Below, in pieces: positions 1 through 8,532 of a stretch of DNA of 64,000 nucleotides; positions within the stretch are counted from its first letter, which is position 1, and the number at the start of each line of letters is the position of its first letter. This stretch comes from DAISVY01 sp036826635. Its GTDB lineage: Bacteria; Zixibacteria; MSB-5A5; GN15; FEB-12. A model generated the notes under the pieces. The model made no database searches. It had not been told where the DNA came from and was given only the letters and a program-made list of their open reading frames with translations. A program made the translations under genes and the position numbers. The stretch is from assembly GCA_036826635.1 (NCBI GenBank), contig DAISVY010000006.1:155652-219651 (forward strand), written 5' to 3'.

Positions 1-2
1 AT

Positions 3-260
3 CAGATCTGGGAAGTTATCCAGCGATTCCGTGATATGTGCAAAAAGAGCGGATTTTTCGATAAGCGACGCCGGGAACAGACCCGCGAATGGCTGCACAG
101 CATGCTCGAAGAGAAACTGCGGGATAGCTTCTACCATCACCCCGTGGTCAGTAACATGCTTCCGGATATCGAATGCGCGGTCATGGAGGGAAACCTCCCG
201 GCTACCCAGGCCGCCCGGCAATTGCTGAAAGCATTCGAAACCCGCCGCGACGAACATTAG
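3..260 (+). CDS. meaB: MeaB-family GTPase, C-terminal fragment (cut by window start)
   Basis: Only the last ~85 residues are present; the frame is open to the left edge. The visible tail (W-x-V-I-x-x-F, then GFFDKRRREQ, HHPVV and a final A-A-R-Q-L-L helix) matches the C-terminal helical dimerisation region of MeaB/ArgK G3E-type P-loop GTPases. In that family the protein loads and protects adenosylcobalamin-dependent methylmalonyl-CoA mutase. The GTPase motifs lie outside the window, so the call rests on the tail alone. An ATG at 36 is internal and not a real start. Confidence 0.75.
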   Translation, partial: QIWEVIQRFRDMCKKSGFFDKRRREQTREWLHSMLEEKLRDSFYHHPVVSNMLPDIECAVMEGNLPATQAARQLLKAFETRRDEH

Positions 261-422
261 AGCGACGCACCGTTCTCATTCATCCACGATAGTCTATGCG
301 GGTCCTTCGGGCTTTTAGCTTGACAGTCGGCCGATCAGGTCACTTTGATTCTTTCTAAACAAAGAAACCGCATTTCTCGTGTGCGGACAGCCCTGAGACA
401 TCCGCAACTGCTGGAGGTTGCT

Positions 423-2027
423 ATGCGCAGAATACAGCCGGTTATTTTGACTCTGCTGATCACACTATTGTTATCACAATCCGCCGCAGCCGTGCCGGGC
501 GACACTTTGCAATCGTTCCCCTCGCCGTCACACTGGCCGCAGGGTCTGACTTTCGACGGTCAGCACCTGTGGAACGTGGATCGTCGCACCGATATGCTCT
601 ATTGCGTCGATCCCAATAACGGCGCGCGGCTGGATTCCATTCCCGCCCCGGCTTATGCGATCCGGGGAATGACCTGGGACGGTACGCGTCTGTGGTGCGT
701 TGACGCCGAAGAAGAGTCGCTGTATGCCATCAATCCGGACACGCGACTGGTGGAGAAAACTATCTATTGCCCGGCGAGTCAACCGGAAGGGCTGGCCTGG
801 GACGGGGAGTACCTCTGGATTGCCGATGACGGTGAAGATAAACTGCATCGGCTCAGCAGCGAAGACGGCACAACTATCGAGTCTGTCCCCTCGCCCACCG
901 GTCACCCGGGCGGGCTGACCTATGACGGCAAATACCTCTGGGTAGCCGACCGCTACGCCGACCAGATCTACATGGTGTTGCCTGAAAACGGGGACGTGAT
1001 CAATGTGCTGAAGGCTCCCGGACCGTATGCCTGGGGGCTGGCCTGGGATGGAAAGAACCTGTGGAATGTCGATTACCAGACCGACCGCATTTACCGGCTG
1101 GTGCGCGAGGACGAGGTGAAGTTCAGTCGCACCGAGGCAAAAGAACAACAACTCGAGTTTATCTTCGACGCTCTCAATTTCGGCCCGGATACGATCAAGT
1201 CGCTCGATATCTACCTGGCCATACCTACGGATATGAACAATCAGGAGTTGCTGGACGAAGTGACGTTCACCCCCGAACCGACCGAGATCGTAGCCGACAA
1301 ATGGGCTCAGAAAGTGGCCCACTTCCGCCTGGCCGATCTGGCCGCGAGTGAGTTGACCACGGTTACCATGCTGGCCCGCGCCCGTTTGTACTGTAATCGG
1401 TATTTCGTTTATCCCGAGAAAGTGGGCAAACTTGAGGAAATCCCGGAGGAAATCCGGCAGGCGTACCTGATCGACGATTCGAAGTTCTCACTGACCGACC
1501 CGGTCATTCGGCAGGCGGTCGAAAACGCCGTGGGAGACGAAACCAACCCGTACTGGATAGGCCGTAAGATATTCAACTACGTTATCGACCATGTCGAATA
1601 CGAACTGGCCGGGGGGTGGAACATCGCCCCAACCGTGCTCGCGCGCGGGACGGGTTCCTGCTCGGAGTACAGTTTTGTCTATATCGCCATGTGTCGGGCG
1701 GCGGGGCTGCCCGCTCGCTATGTGGGGTCGGTCGCGGTGCGCGGTGATGATGCCTCGTACGACGACGTTTTTCATCGCTGGGTGGAAATATACCTGCCGG
1801 GTTACGGCTGGCTGCCGGTTGATCCGTCAGGCGGCGACTCCCCGTGGCCGTCATCACGCGCCAACGCCTTCGGTTATCTCAGAAACCGCTATCTTATCAC
1901 TACGGCCGGCGGCGGCGGCTCGGAATTCCTGGAATGGGGCTACAATGCCAATGCCTGGTGGGTCTCCGAGGGACGGTGTAAAATCAGAGTGGAGTATTAC
2001 GGCGAATGGACGCCGCTGGAAGAATAG
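423..2027 (+). CDS. Secreted beta-propeller / transglutaminase-like protein
   Basis: A 534-aa exported protein. Residues 1-23 form a signal peptide ending near SAAAVPG. Residues ~30-250 hold five to six repeats of the G-L-T/A-W/Y-D-G-x-x-L-W-x-x-D type, typical of a propeller of NHL/YncE kind. Residues ~390-480 form a transglutaminase-like domain with the Cys-His-Asp triad at C413 (GSCSEYS), H451 (FHRWVEIY) and D467 (VDPSGGD). The upstream in-frame ATG at 345 is rejected: the ATG at 423 has GGAG 6 nt upstream and leads straight into the signal peptide. It is flanked by its own spacer and ends just before a convergent gene. Transglutaminase-like proteins of this kind are often peptidases or peptide crosslinkers; the substrate is unknown. 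Confidence 0.85.
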   Translation: MRRIQPVILTLLITLLLSQSAAAVPGDTLQSFPSPSHWPQGLTFDGQHLWNVDRRTDMLYCVDPNNGARLDSIPAPAYAIRGMTWDGTRLWCVDAEEESLYAINPDTRLVEKTIYCPASQPEGLAWDGEYLWIADDGEDKLHRLSSEDGTTIESVPSPTGHPGGLTYDGKYLWVADRYADQIYMVLPENGDVINVLKAPGPYAWGLAWDGKNLWNVDYQTDRIYRLVREDEVKFSRTEAKEQQLEFIFDALNFGPDTIKSLDIYLAIPTDMNNQELLDEVTFTPEPTEIVADKWAQKVAHFRLADLAASELTTVTMLARARLYCNRYFVYPEKVGKLEEIPEEIRQAYLIDDSKFSLTDPVIRQAVENAVGDETNPYWIGRKIFNYVIDHVEYELAGGWNIAPTVLARGTGSCSEYSFVYIAMCRAAGLPARYVGSVAVRGDDASYDDVFHRWVEIYLPGYGWLPVDPSGGDSPWPSSRANAFGYLRNRYLITTAGGGGSEFLEWGYNANAWWVSEGRCKIRVEYYGEWTPLEE

Positions 2028-2039
2028 GTATACCCGGTA

Positions 2040-2243
2040 TCAGACTTTGTGTTCCGTGACCAGCCGGGCAAAATGCTCAAACGAGCGGTCGAACGTGCGC
2101 TCGGCCTCATCGGGGAAAAAGCAAGCCGGAAGCTCCCGGGCTTTTAAATGATAGCGGATGCAGTCACAACACACCCCCTTGCGGCGGCAGGGTTCGTAAG
2201 TACAGTTACATGATCCAAGGTTGTTGTTTTGCTTGCATTCCAT
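2040..2243 (-). CDS. Small Cys-rich DUF6485-like protein
   Basis: A 67-aa protein with eight Cys in the spacing C-x-C-x4-C...C-C-x-C and a later C-F-F motif, followed by a conserved-looking E-R-T-F-D-R-S-F segment. This matches my memory of the DUF6485 family of small cysteine-rich, probably metal-binding cytosolic proteins of unknown function. The start at 2243 is preceded by GAGGAAA at suitable spacing. It is convergent with the propeller-transglutaminase gene, with only 12 nt between the stops. Confidence 0.7.
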   Translation of the reverse strand: MECKQNNNLGSCNCTYEPCRRKGVCCDCIRYHLKARELPACFFPDEAERTFDRSFEHFARLVTEHKV

Positions 2244-2480
2244 AAGCTATTTTCCTCGTTTCGCACCGACAGGTTCGGGCCCTATTCCAAAAGAGACTAC
2301 CCCAAGAAGCGGCGGGAATCAACGGAAATCAAGGGCCGATTGCTCAGGTTTACCCAAGCTGCGAAGCGGTGGAGCAACTCTCGGGGTTATGTTTCCCGCG
2401 CCCGTTTTTTTGTTGAGTTTAATTCGCTCAGGACTGAATATGCGAGACAGAACATTAGATAATATATGGAGGGTTATCCA

Positions 2481-3530
2481 ATGATTAAGAAGATAGCCGA
2501 TTTACTCGGCAAAGAATCAGACGATTTGCTTAAGTACAAATCCAACACGGTCTCGAAAGACCAGTTGCACATTCCGGGTCCGGATTTCATCAACCGCGTC
2601 CTCGTGCCGTCCGACCGTCCGGTTCCGGTGCTGCGCAATCTTCAGACCGTATTCAACCATGGCCGTCTGGCGGGAACCGGCTACCTTTCGGTTCTCCCGG
2701 TGGACCAGGGGATCGAACACACCGGCGGAGCAAGCTTTGCCCCCAACCCCATCTATTTCGATCCGGAGAATATCGTCAAACTGGCTATCGAAGGCGGTTG
2801 CAACGCGGTAGCTTCGACTCTGGGCGTGCTCGGCTCGGTAGCGCGCAAATACGCCCATCAAATTCCGTTTATCGTAAAGGTCAACCACAATGAGCTGCTG
2901 ACTTACCCGACCAAATACGACCAAATCCTTTTTGCCTCGGTCGATCAGGCTTTCGAAATGGGAGCGATAGCCATCGGTGCGACCATTTACTACGGATCGG
3001 AAGAAAGCAACCGGCAGATAGTGGAAATCTCCAAGGTGTTCGAGTATGCGCACAGCATAGGGATGATCACGGTCCTGTGGGCGTACCTTCGCAACTCCGC
3101 TTTCAAGACGGATAAGGATTATCATATCTCCGCGGACATGACCGGCCAGGCGAACCATCTGGCGGTAACTATCGAAGCCGACATAGTCAAGCAGAAGCAA
3201 GCCGAAAATAACGGCGGCTTTAAGGCGCTTAAGTTCGGCAAGACCAACGAGAAGATGTACACCGAGTTGGCAACGGACCACCCTATCGACCTGACCCGCT
3301 ATCAGGTGGTGAATTGCTTCATGGGACGCTCCGGGCTGATCAACTCCGGCGGTGCTTCGGGCAATAACGACCTCGCCCAGGCGGTGCGAACGGCCGTGAT
3401 CAACAAGCGGGCCGGCGGCATGGGTATGATCAGCGGTCGAAAGGCCTTCCAGAAACCGATGAAAGAAGGCGTGGAACTTCTCAACGCTATTCAGGACGTT
3501 TATCTCTGCAAGGACGTGACGATCGCGTAG
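2481..3530 (+). CDS. fbaB: Fructose-bisphosphate aldolase class I
   Basis: A 349-aa DhnA/FbaB-type class I aldolase that cleaves fructose 1,6-bisphosphate into two triose phosphates in glycolysis and gluconeogenesis. It aligns along its length with E. coli FbaB from memory: L-P-V-D-Q-G-I-E-H near residue 75, V-L-W-A-Y-L-R-N near 195, G-Q-A-N-H-L-A, and the C-terminal K-R-A-G-G-M-G. The Schiff-base lysine falls at K237 (IVKQK), the same number as in E. coli. The ATG at 2481 is chosen over 2466 because GGAGGG at 2468-2473 is then a well-placed ribosome site and the N-terminus matches the family. A terminator follows at 3559. Confidence 0.95.
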   Translation: MIKKIADLLGKESDDLLKYKSNTVSKDQLHIPGPDFINRVLVPSDRPVPVLRNLQTVFNHGRLAGTGYLSVLPVDQGIEHTGGASFAPNPIYFDPENIVKLAIEGGCNAVASTLGVLGSVARKYAHQIPFIVKVNHNELLTYPTKYDQILFASVDQAFEMGAIAIGATIYYGSEESNRQIVEISKVFEYAHSIGMITVLWAYLRNSAFKTDKDYHISADMTGQANHLAVTIEADIVKQKQAENNGGFKALKFGKTNEKMYTELATDHPIDLTRYQVVNCFMGRSGLINSGGASGNNDLAQAVRTAVINKRAGGMGMISGRKAFQKPMKEGVELLNAIQDVYLCKDVTIA

Positions 3531-3558
3531 GTCGACGGACGAAATCGGAATACTCATA

Positions 3559-3599
3559 AACCGGCGGTCGGGTTCATCCGGCCACCGGTTTTGTTTTAT
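3559..3599 (+). terminator. Intrinsic terminator of fbaB
   Basis: Arms AACCGGCGG (3559-3567) and CCACCGGTT (3582-3590) pair with one mismatch and are followed by TTGTTTTATT, 29 nt after the fbaB stop. Confidence 0.75.
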
Positions 3600-3769
3600 T
3601 GGTCAGGAGTTTCAGAAAGAGGCTCGGTACCCTCGCTGAGAATTTCCATATACTTGGCATAGGCAAACAGCCGGTTTCGTTTGCGACCGGTTATCTCGTG
3701 AACGATTCCTTTACTTTCCAGGAGGGCAACCGCAACGCCAGAACCGGCAGAACTGAGCTTCGACGGGTG
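3596..3769 (-). pseudogene. Fic-family protein, C-terminal remnant
   Basis: On the minus strand an open frame of 57 codons reads through A-L-L-E-S-K-G-I-V-H-E-I-T-G-R-K-R-N-R-L-F and then Y-A-K-Y-M-E-I-L. That is the signature of the C-terminal winged helix of large Fic/DOC family proteins (G-I-x-x-E-x-T-G-x-x-R-x-R-x-[FY]). The Fic core (HPFxxGNGR) is absent and an in-frame stop lies just upstream at 3770-3772, before which L-E-A-Q-K-A-E could be further decayed sequence. There is no start codon or ribosome site. It overlaps the T-run of the fbaB terminator. I read it as a decayed gene end. Confidence 0.6.
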
Positions 3770-3985
3770 TTATTCCGCTTTCTGGGCCTCAAGAGTGCTT
3801 AATTAAGGATACCTAAATAACCAATTTCTTATTAAAGTTTCAAGGCCTTTTCTTTAATAAGGACATTCCACCCAGCAGACTAACTTATCCTTTTCTTATC
3901 TAATGTGGTTTGTAACTTATTAACCAATAATAAAATAACCGACCTGTAAGCTCGCAGACAAACCGGCCGTGGTGCCGCCGTAGAG
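3770..3985. other. AT-rich spacer between two gene remnants
   Basis: About 200 nt, strongly AT-rich from 3800 to 3950, with no coding frame seen. It sits between a Fic C-terminal remnant and a CPBP N-terminal remnant and looks like a deletion or rearrangement scar. Confidence 0.4.
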
Positions 3986-4252
3986 TCAGTTCACCGCGCC
4001 GTGGTAAAAATACTGCCCCAGCCCGATAACGAGAATGCGCCGCCAGGCCAATCGAAGGCTCCCCGCATTCCACAAACGCCGTCGTTCAAATCGCTTATCC
4101 CGCAGCAGAAACACGAGGCACCAGAGGACAACCAACACCAGGAAAGACAAGACATAAACGGAACGGTCCGACACTACCACAAGAGCCGGACCGATCACAA
4201 ACAGGAGAATCAGTTCTACCAGCAGACCGGGTCTGGTCACAGAACCGACCAC
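3986..4252 (-). pseudogene. CPBP-like membrane protease, N-terminal fragment only
   Basis: 88 codons starting with GTG directly after the stop of the Yip1-like gene. The sequence has a first membrane segment (L-L-V-E-L-I-L-L-F-V-I-G-P), a second hydrophobic segment, then R-D-K-R-F-E-R-R-R-L and L-R-L-A-W-R-R-I-L. This resembles the N-terminus of many CPBP (CAAX protease/bacteriocin-processing) proteins. None of the catalytic motifs (EExxxR, FxxxH, HxxxN) are present, since the frame ends at 3986 beside an AT-rich spacer. It is either a truncated pseudogene or a small two-TM protein translated by coupling to the upstream gene. Confidence 0.5.
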
Positions 4253-5008
4253 TTAGAAAAAGCTGACGTCGATACCCGCAAAGCCCATTCCCACAATCGA
4301 CATGATAATCGAGAACGTTATGAGCAGGCACGATGAAATGGCAGCCACAGCGATGCCCTTGCCGCGACTTATTCCGAATATGATCCCGAAACCGATCCCT
4401 CCCGCTATTATCGACCAGATCGCAAAAGCATCGAAATAATACAGGATCATGTAAAGCATCGAGGTGAAATCCTTACCCGGCATCAGGGCCGCCAACCCGT
4501 ACGACACGTACATGCTTCCCTTGATCAGCACCAGCGGGATACGAAGCAGACCGCCGAACGTGGATATCACCATCGCCAATAACTCCACCCCCCAGGTGGC
4601 TTTGAACCGTGCCTCACCGCCGAAAACAACACGGCCCAGAAACCAGGCTATCAGGGCAGCTATTATCGATATGATCAGAACCGTTATCGGGGCACCCAGA
4701 GCCGTTTGGAGAAGGTTCGGGTGGGCCGCATTCTGGCGCATGACCTCGAGTGCCTGAGGAGGAAGAGTCGTGGACGTCTTCATCATGTCGTATTGCATTT
4801 TGGCGCTTAAGGGAGCGCTCACGACCGCGGCAATAACCGAAAACACGATGATCACTATCATGGGCCAGAGTATTCGTGGTTTGACTTTGAAATCCTCGAA
4901 AGCCTGCCGAGGAGACGAAAACACATGGAATATAATGCCCCAGATTCCAGGCGCCGCCGGGGACACGACACCGGCTTGATTATCGCTCGACTGAGGGTTG
5001 GTATCCAT
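4253..5008 (-). CDS. Yip1-domain membrane protein
   Basis: A 251-aa integral membrane protein. A ~25-residue polar N-terminus is followed by a short F-S-S-P-R-Q-A-F-E-D-F motif, which is common at the start of bacterial Yip1-domain proteins. Five hydrophobic segments follow at roughly residues 48-66, 108-130, 145-170, 190-212 and 222-245. The start at 5008 has GAGAGGCAGG upstream. Bacterial Yip1 proteins have no settled function. Translation of the truncated CPBP fragment begins on the base after its stop codon. Confidence 0.75.
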   Translation of the reverse strand: MDTNPQSSDNQAGVVSPAAPGIWGIIFHVFSSPRQAFEDFKVKPRILWPMIVIIVFSVIAAVVSAPLSAKMQYDMMKTSTTLPPQALEVMRQNAAHPNLLQTALGAPITVLIISIIAALIAWFLGRVVFGGEARFKATWGVELLAMVISTFGGLLRIPLVLIKGSMYVSYGLAALMPGKDFTSMLYMILYYFDAFAIWSIIAGGIGFGIIFGISRGKGIAVAAISSCLLITFSIIMSIVGMGFAGIDVSFF

Positions 5009-5421
5009 ATTAGACCTGCCTCTCTACTTTGTTCCGTCCCGATGGCCGGACAACCGTTTCTCTTGACCTTTGATCTATTACTCCGAGAACCGAGTTTAGG
5101 TACGTTGGCAACCTCGCGCAAGTTTCAACTGGTCACCCCGGGACCAAACCGACAGTTCCACCGACTTCGCCCGAAAAGAAGCCAAAGTCGGATTTGCGCC
5201 CGTGGTACATTTCAAAGCGGCGACCCGGGCGAAAACACAAGGGAACAGAGCAATTCATGCATTTGTTAAGTAGTTGATGCTAAAGCAGGTATGGCTTTTT
5301 CCGACATTTAGAGTGTCACTGTCGCAATAACGGATGGACCCGGGCGGGGCGAAGAGGTATTGTCCAACAGCGATTATTCTTCATCGGACCGCCACAACAG
5401 TCTGAACACGGAGAGACAGAA
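5009..5421. other. Intergenic region between divergent genes
   Basis: About 410 nt separating the Yip1-like gene (minus) from the phosphofructokinase gene (plus). It must hold both promoters. I see no coding frame with a ribosome site and no convincing -35/-10 pair. Confidence 0.4.
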
Positions 5422-6624
5422 ATGGCCAATATAAGCGAAAAAAAGGGCGTAATAGGCATCCTCACCGGGGGCGGTGATGTACCCGGTCTCAATCCCGCTA
5501 TCCGGGCTGTCACGATAAGAGCCATACGAGAAGGCTATCGGGTCATCGGCATAAGGCGCGGCTGGGCCGGCATCATGGAAACTATCCGCGACAAAGAAGC
5601 CAACAACAGCAACAACTACCAAATCCTTACCGAAGATATCGTCAATAAAGCCGGTCGTACAGGCGGCACGTTCCTGCACAGCTCGCGCACCCATCCGGGA
5701 CGGGTAACCAAACTACAGGTTCCGGAACATCTGCGGGATACGTTCAATGACGAAATGAACGACCTGACACCGGAAGTAATAAAGAACCTCGATTTTCTGG
5801 GAATCGATTATCTCATCCCAATCGGCGGCGATGACACCCTGAGCTACGGCGTACATCTATACAAGCAAGGCGTCAGGGTGGTAGCTATTCCCAAAACGAT
5901 GGACAACGATGTCCCCGGTACGGATTACTGCATCGGTTTCAGCACCTGCGTGACCCGGACGATCCAGATGACCAACAGCCTGCGCACCTCGGCCGGTTCC
6001 CATGAACGATTTCTGGTACTGGAAGTTTTCGGTCGTTATGCCGGTTTCACGGCCATGCTTCCGACCATGGCCGGAGCCGCCAACCGCTGTGTGATTCCCG
6101 AACACAAATTCGATATCGAACTGCTGACCGAACTGTTGAGTAATGACCGCAGCAGCAACCCCAGTCGCTATTCCGTGGTTCTGGTTTCGGAAGGAGCTAT
6201 GTTCGAAGGCGGTGAGATGGTTTTTCAGGACGCCGTAACAGACGCCTACGGTCATGCCAAGCTGGGCGGAATAGGTGATCTGGTCTCAGCCGAACTCAAA
6301 GAACGCTCGCCGAAATACAACAACGGTCAACAGATCAACGTGATAAATCAGAAGTTCGGCTATCTCGTTCGCGGTGGCGATCCCGACGCCGTGGATTCCA
6401 TCGTCCCCATGGCCTATGGCAACCTCGCCCTGGATTTAATTCTGAGAGGAATTCACGGACGCCTCGTGGTGCTCAAAAACGGCCGATACGACAACGTACC
6501 CGTGGACGTCGTTACCAGTCGAAAGAAAACGGTAAACGTCGACAAGCACTACAACAAGGAACGTCTGCGGCCGCTCTACAAAAGCTTCGAGATGCAGCCA
6601 CAGTTCATCATGACGAGCGACTGA
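5422..6624 (+). CDS. 6-phosphofructokinase, probably pyrophosphate-dependent
   Basis: A 400-aa PfkA-family enzyme that phosphorylates fructose 6-phosphate. Motifs: G-G-G-D-V-P-G-L-N at 16-24, I-G-G-D-D at 134-138, P-K-T-M-D-N-D at 157-163, and V-F-G-R-Y-A-G near 205. The two residues that set phosphoryl donor choice are Asp138 (Gly in ATP enzymes) and Lys158 (Gly in ATP enzymes). The Asp plus Lys pair is the pattern of PPi-dependent PFKs. With an FbaB aldolase 2 kb upstream this would allow a reversible, PPi-linked glycolytic step. The ATG at 5422 has GGAGAG 6 nt upstream. Donor choice is inferred from the two residues. Confidence 0.9.
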   Translation: MANISEKKGVIGILTGGGDVPGLNPAIRAVTIRAIREGYRVIGIRRGWAGIMETIRDKEANNSNNYQILTEDIVNKAGRTGGTFLHSSRTHPGRVTKLQVPEHLRDTFNDEMNDLTPEVIKNLDFLGIDYLIPIGGDDTLSYGVHLYKQGVRVVAIPKTMDNDVPGTDYCIGFSTCVTRTIQMTNSLRTSAGSHERFLVLEVFGRYAGFTAMLPTMAGAANRCVIPEHKFDIELLTELLSNDRSSNPSRYSVVLVSEGAMFEGGEMVFQDAVTDAYGHAKLGGIGDLVSAELKERSPKYNNGQQINVINQKFGYLVRGGDPDAVDSIVPMAYGNLALDLILRGIHGRLVVLKNGRYDNVPVDVVTSRKKTVNVDKHYNKERLRPLYKSFEMQPQFIMTSD

Positions 6625-7005
6625 GAATTCACCCGACCGGGTTCCATACGCTTCCGCCGGTATGACCGTTTCGTCACAGCATGACGATACAAGTCAGCCG
6701 TCGGCAAAGATTCGGACATTTCTGCCGGCGCCGACTGTCAACCTGAATCATCTCGGGGTTGATGCAACCGTCCCGAATCTCATCGCGCAGCTTACCGGAC
6801 ATATCGGCCGTGTTCCCGCGAGCGGCGTTCACGTTCTTTGATCATATAACCCTCCTCCGATTATAATATCATATTGACATTACAACGATATCATAATAAA
6901 GACTCACGGCTTTTCCGTATTCGGGTTGTTTTTTTCTCCGTTTGGGGAATAATATAGCTCCCCGGAAACAAATATGACCATGCGGTGTTTCAAGAATCGG
7001 AGGAT
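6625..7005. other. Intergenic region with minus-strand mini-ORFs
   Basis: About 380 nt between pfk and the photolyase gene. On the minus strand GGAGGAGG (about 6850-6857) stands 5 nt before an ATG at 6845 that opens a 17-codon reading frame (6792-6845). A second frame (GTG at 6832 or ATG at 6802, ending at 6674) overlaps it and would encode 42-52 residues with three Cys. The segment 6860-6900 is AT-rich with a TATAAT-like hexamer. No homology is recognised, and I see no other gene. Confidence 0.35.
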
Positions 7006-8454
7006 ATGTCTACCCGGAAAGATAACCTGAACCGACAAGAGTATATCGTTCACCTTCAGCCGAACAGCGACAAAACGCCAATGCCGGAAGTTAATGACAA
7101 AAGGACAAAGGTTATCAGGCATGGTCGTGAAATAACCGGCCCGGTAATTTACGCCATGTCGCGCGACCAGAGAGTTAACGACAACTGGGCATTGTTATAC
7201 GCCCGTCAACTGGCCGTTGAGCGAAAACAACCGCTGATCGTTGCCTGTCCAATAGCCGCCGATTATCCCGATGCTCCCGGGCGACAGCTTGACTTTATGA
7301 TATCAGGACTGCGGGAAGTTGCGGTCAGATTGTTCCGCCTTCGCATACCATTCGTAGCCTCGCAGCAGCCGGCGGCTCACGCCTTACATTCTTTGATCGA
7401 AAGTATCGGAGCCGGAGCGCTGGTCTGTGACTTCAATCCTTTGAAAGAGAGTCGTTCGTGGAAGACCCGGCTGGCGGAAATAACCCAACTACCGATTTAC
7501 GAAGTGGATGCCCACAATATCGTCCCTTGCCGGGAAGGATCGAACAAACAGGAATACGCCGCTTACACAATCCGGTCAAAGATACACAAAAAACTCAACG
7601 AGTATCTGGACGATATTCCCACTCTGAAAAAACATCCCTTTCCTCTCGCGAGTTCTGATTTTTCCGAAGAATGGTCGACTATCGATGAAATTATAAGCGA
7701 CAGAGCCATTGATAACACGGGGGCTCCGTACAAGCCCGGCGAAGCGGCCGCCCAAAAGCAATTACGGCTTTTCCTTTCGAAAAAACTGATCGGCTATAAC
7801 ACCCTGAGAAACAACCCGGCCGTGGCCGGCCAATCCGATTTGTCACCCTATTTGCATTTCGGGCAACTGTCGGCGCAGCGTGCAGCCTTCGAGGCCCAGA
7901 AATACGACACTGATATAGCATCGCAGGAAGCGTTCCTCGAAGAATTGATCGTCCGTCGTGAACTGGCCGACAATTTCTGCTTTTACAACGACAGCTATGA
8001 CTCTATTACCGGCTTCCCGCAATGGGCTCAGAAAACTCTCAACGAACACCGCCGCGATCTCCGTCTTCGCCTCTATGACAGGGATGAACTGGAAAACGCC
8101 GTTACCCATGACGAACTATGGAACGCCGCGCAAATCGAAATGGTCATAACCGGGAAAATGCACGGATACATGCGAATGTACTGGGCCAAAAAAATCCTGG
8201 AGTGGTCACCATCACCACGGGACGCTCTTTCCCACGCCATATACCTGAACAATAAGTATGAACTGGACGGGCACGACCCCAACGGCTATGCGGGTATCGC
8301 CTGGTCAATCGGCGGCGTTCACGACCGCGCCTGGTCCGAACGGGAGATTTTCGGAAAAATAAGATACATGAGCTACACCGGCTGCCGACGTAAATTCCCG
8401 GTCGATGACTACGTGAATCGCATCGCCGCGCTGGCGGAAAAAGTAATGGCGTAA
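7006..8454 (+). CDS. phr: Class II deoxyribodipyrimidine photolyase
   Basis: A ~482-aa FAD-dependent photolyase that uses blue light to split cyclobutane pyrimidine dimers. Class II signatures are clear: Y-A-M-S-R-D-Q-R-V-N-D-N-W-A-L at the start of the antenna domain, V-D-A-H-N-I-V-P-C, K-Q-E-Y-A-A-Y-T-I-R, and the C-terminal D-P-N-G-Y-A-G-I-A-W-S-I-G-G with E-R-E-I-F-G-K-I-R-Y-M. The ATG at 7006 is preceded by GGAGG with only 2 nt of spacing; a GTG at 6985 in the same frame is the alternative. It is monocistronic and ends just before a convergent operon. Confidence 0.92.
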   Translation: MSTRKDNLNRQEYIVHLQPNSDKTPMPEVNDKRTKVIRHGREITGPVIYAMSRDQRVNDNWALLYARQLAVERKQPLIVACPIAADYPDAPGRQLDFMISGLREVAVRLFRLRIPFVASQQPAAHALHSLIESIGAGALVCDFNPLKESRSWKTRLAEITQLPIYEVDAHNIVPCREGSNKQEYAAYTIRSKIHKKLNEYLDDIPTLKKHPFPLASSDFSEEWSTIDEIISDRAIDNTGAPYKPGEAAAQKQLRLFLSKKLIGYNTLRNNPAVAGQSDLSPYLHFGQLSAQRAAFEAQKYDTDIASQEAFLEELIVRRELADNFCFYNDSYDSITGFPQWAQKTLNEHRRDLRLRLYDRDELENAVTHDELWNAAQIEMVITGKMHGYMRMYWAKKILEWSPSPRDALSHAIYLNNKYELDGHDPNGYAGIAWSIGGVHDRAWSEREIFGKIRYMSYTGCRRKFPVDDYVNRIAALAEKVMA

Positions 8455-8484
8455 AAACTCACGCCTTGAGAAGGACGACAAACA

Positions 8485-8504
8485 ATCAGGTGCAAAGACC
8501 TGAT
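8485..8504 (-). terminator. Hairpin at the end of the RiPP operon
   Basis: Perfect 7-bp arms ATCAGGT / ACCTGAT with a 6-nt loop, 28 nt beyond the CPBP stop. On the minus strand it is followed by TGTTTGT, so it could end the long minus-strand operon. The T-tract is weak. Confidence 0.45.
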
Positions 8505-8532
8505 GCTCACTCTACAATCCGGTCAGGGCTCT

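Noticed and set aside
528..1322. 264-codon minus-strand open frame
   Set aside because: Antisense shadow of the propeller-transglutaminase gene, which has a signal peptide, repeats and catalytic residues.
2229..2462. Two overlapping plus-strand frames before fbaB
   Set aside because: No ribosome site, no family features, and they end in the fbaB leader.
2517..3557. 346-codon frame opposite fbaB
   Set aside because: Complementary frame of a clearly conserved aldolase gene.
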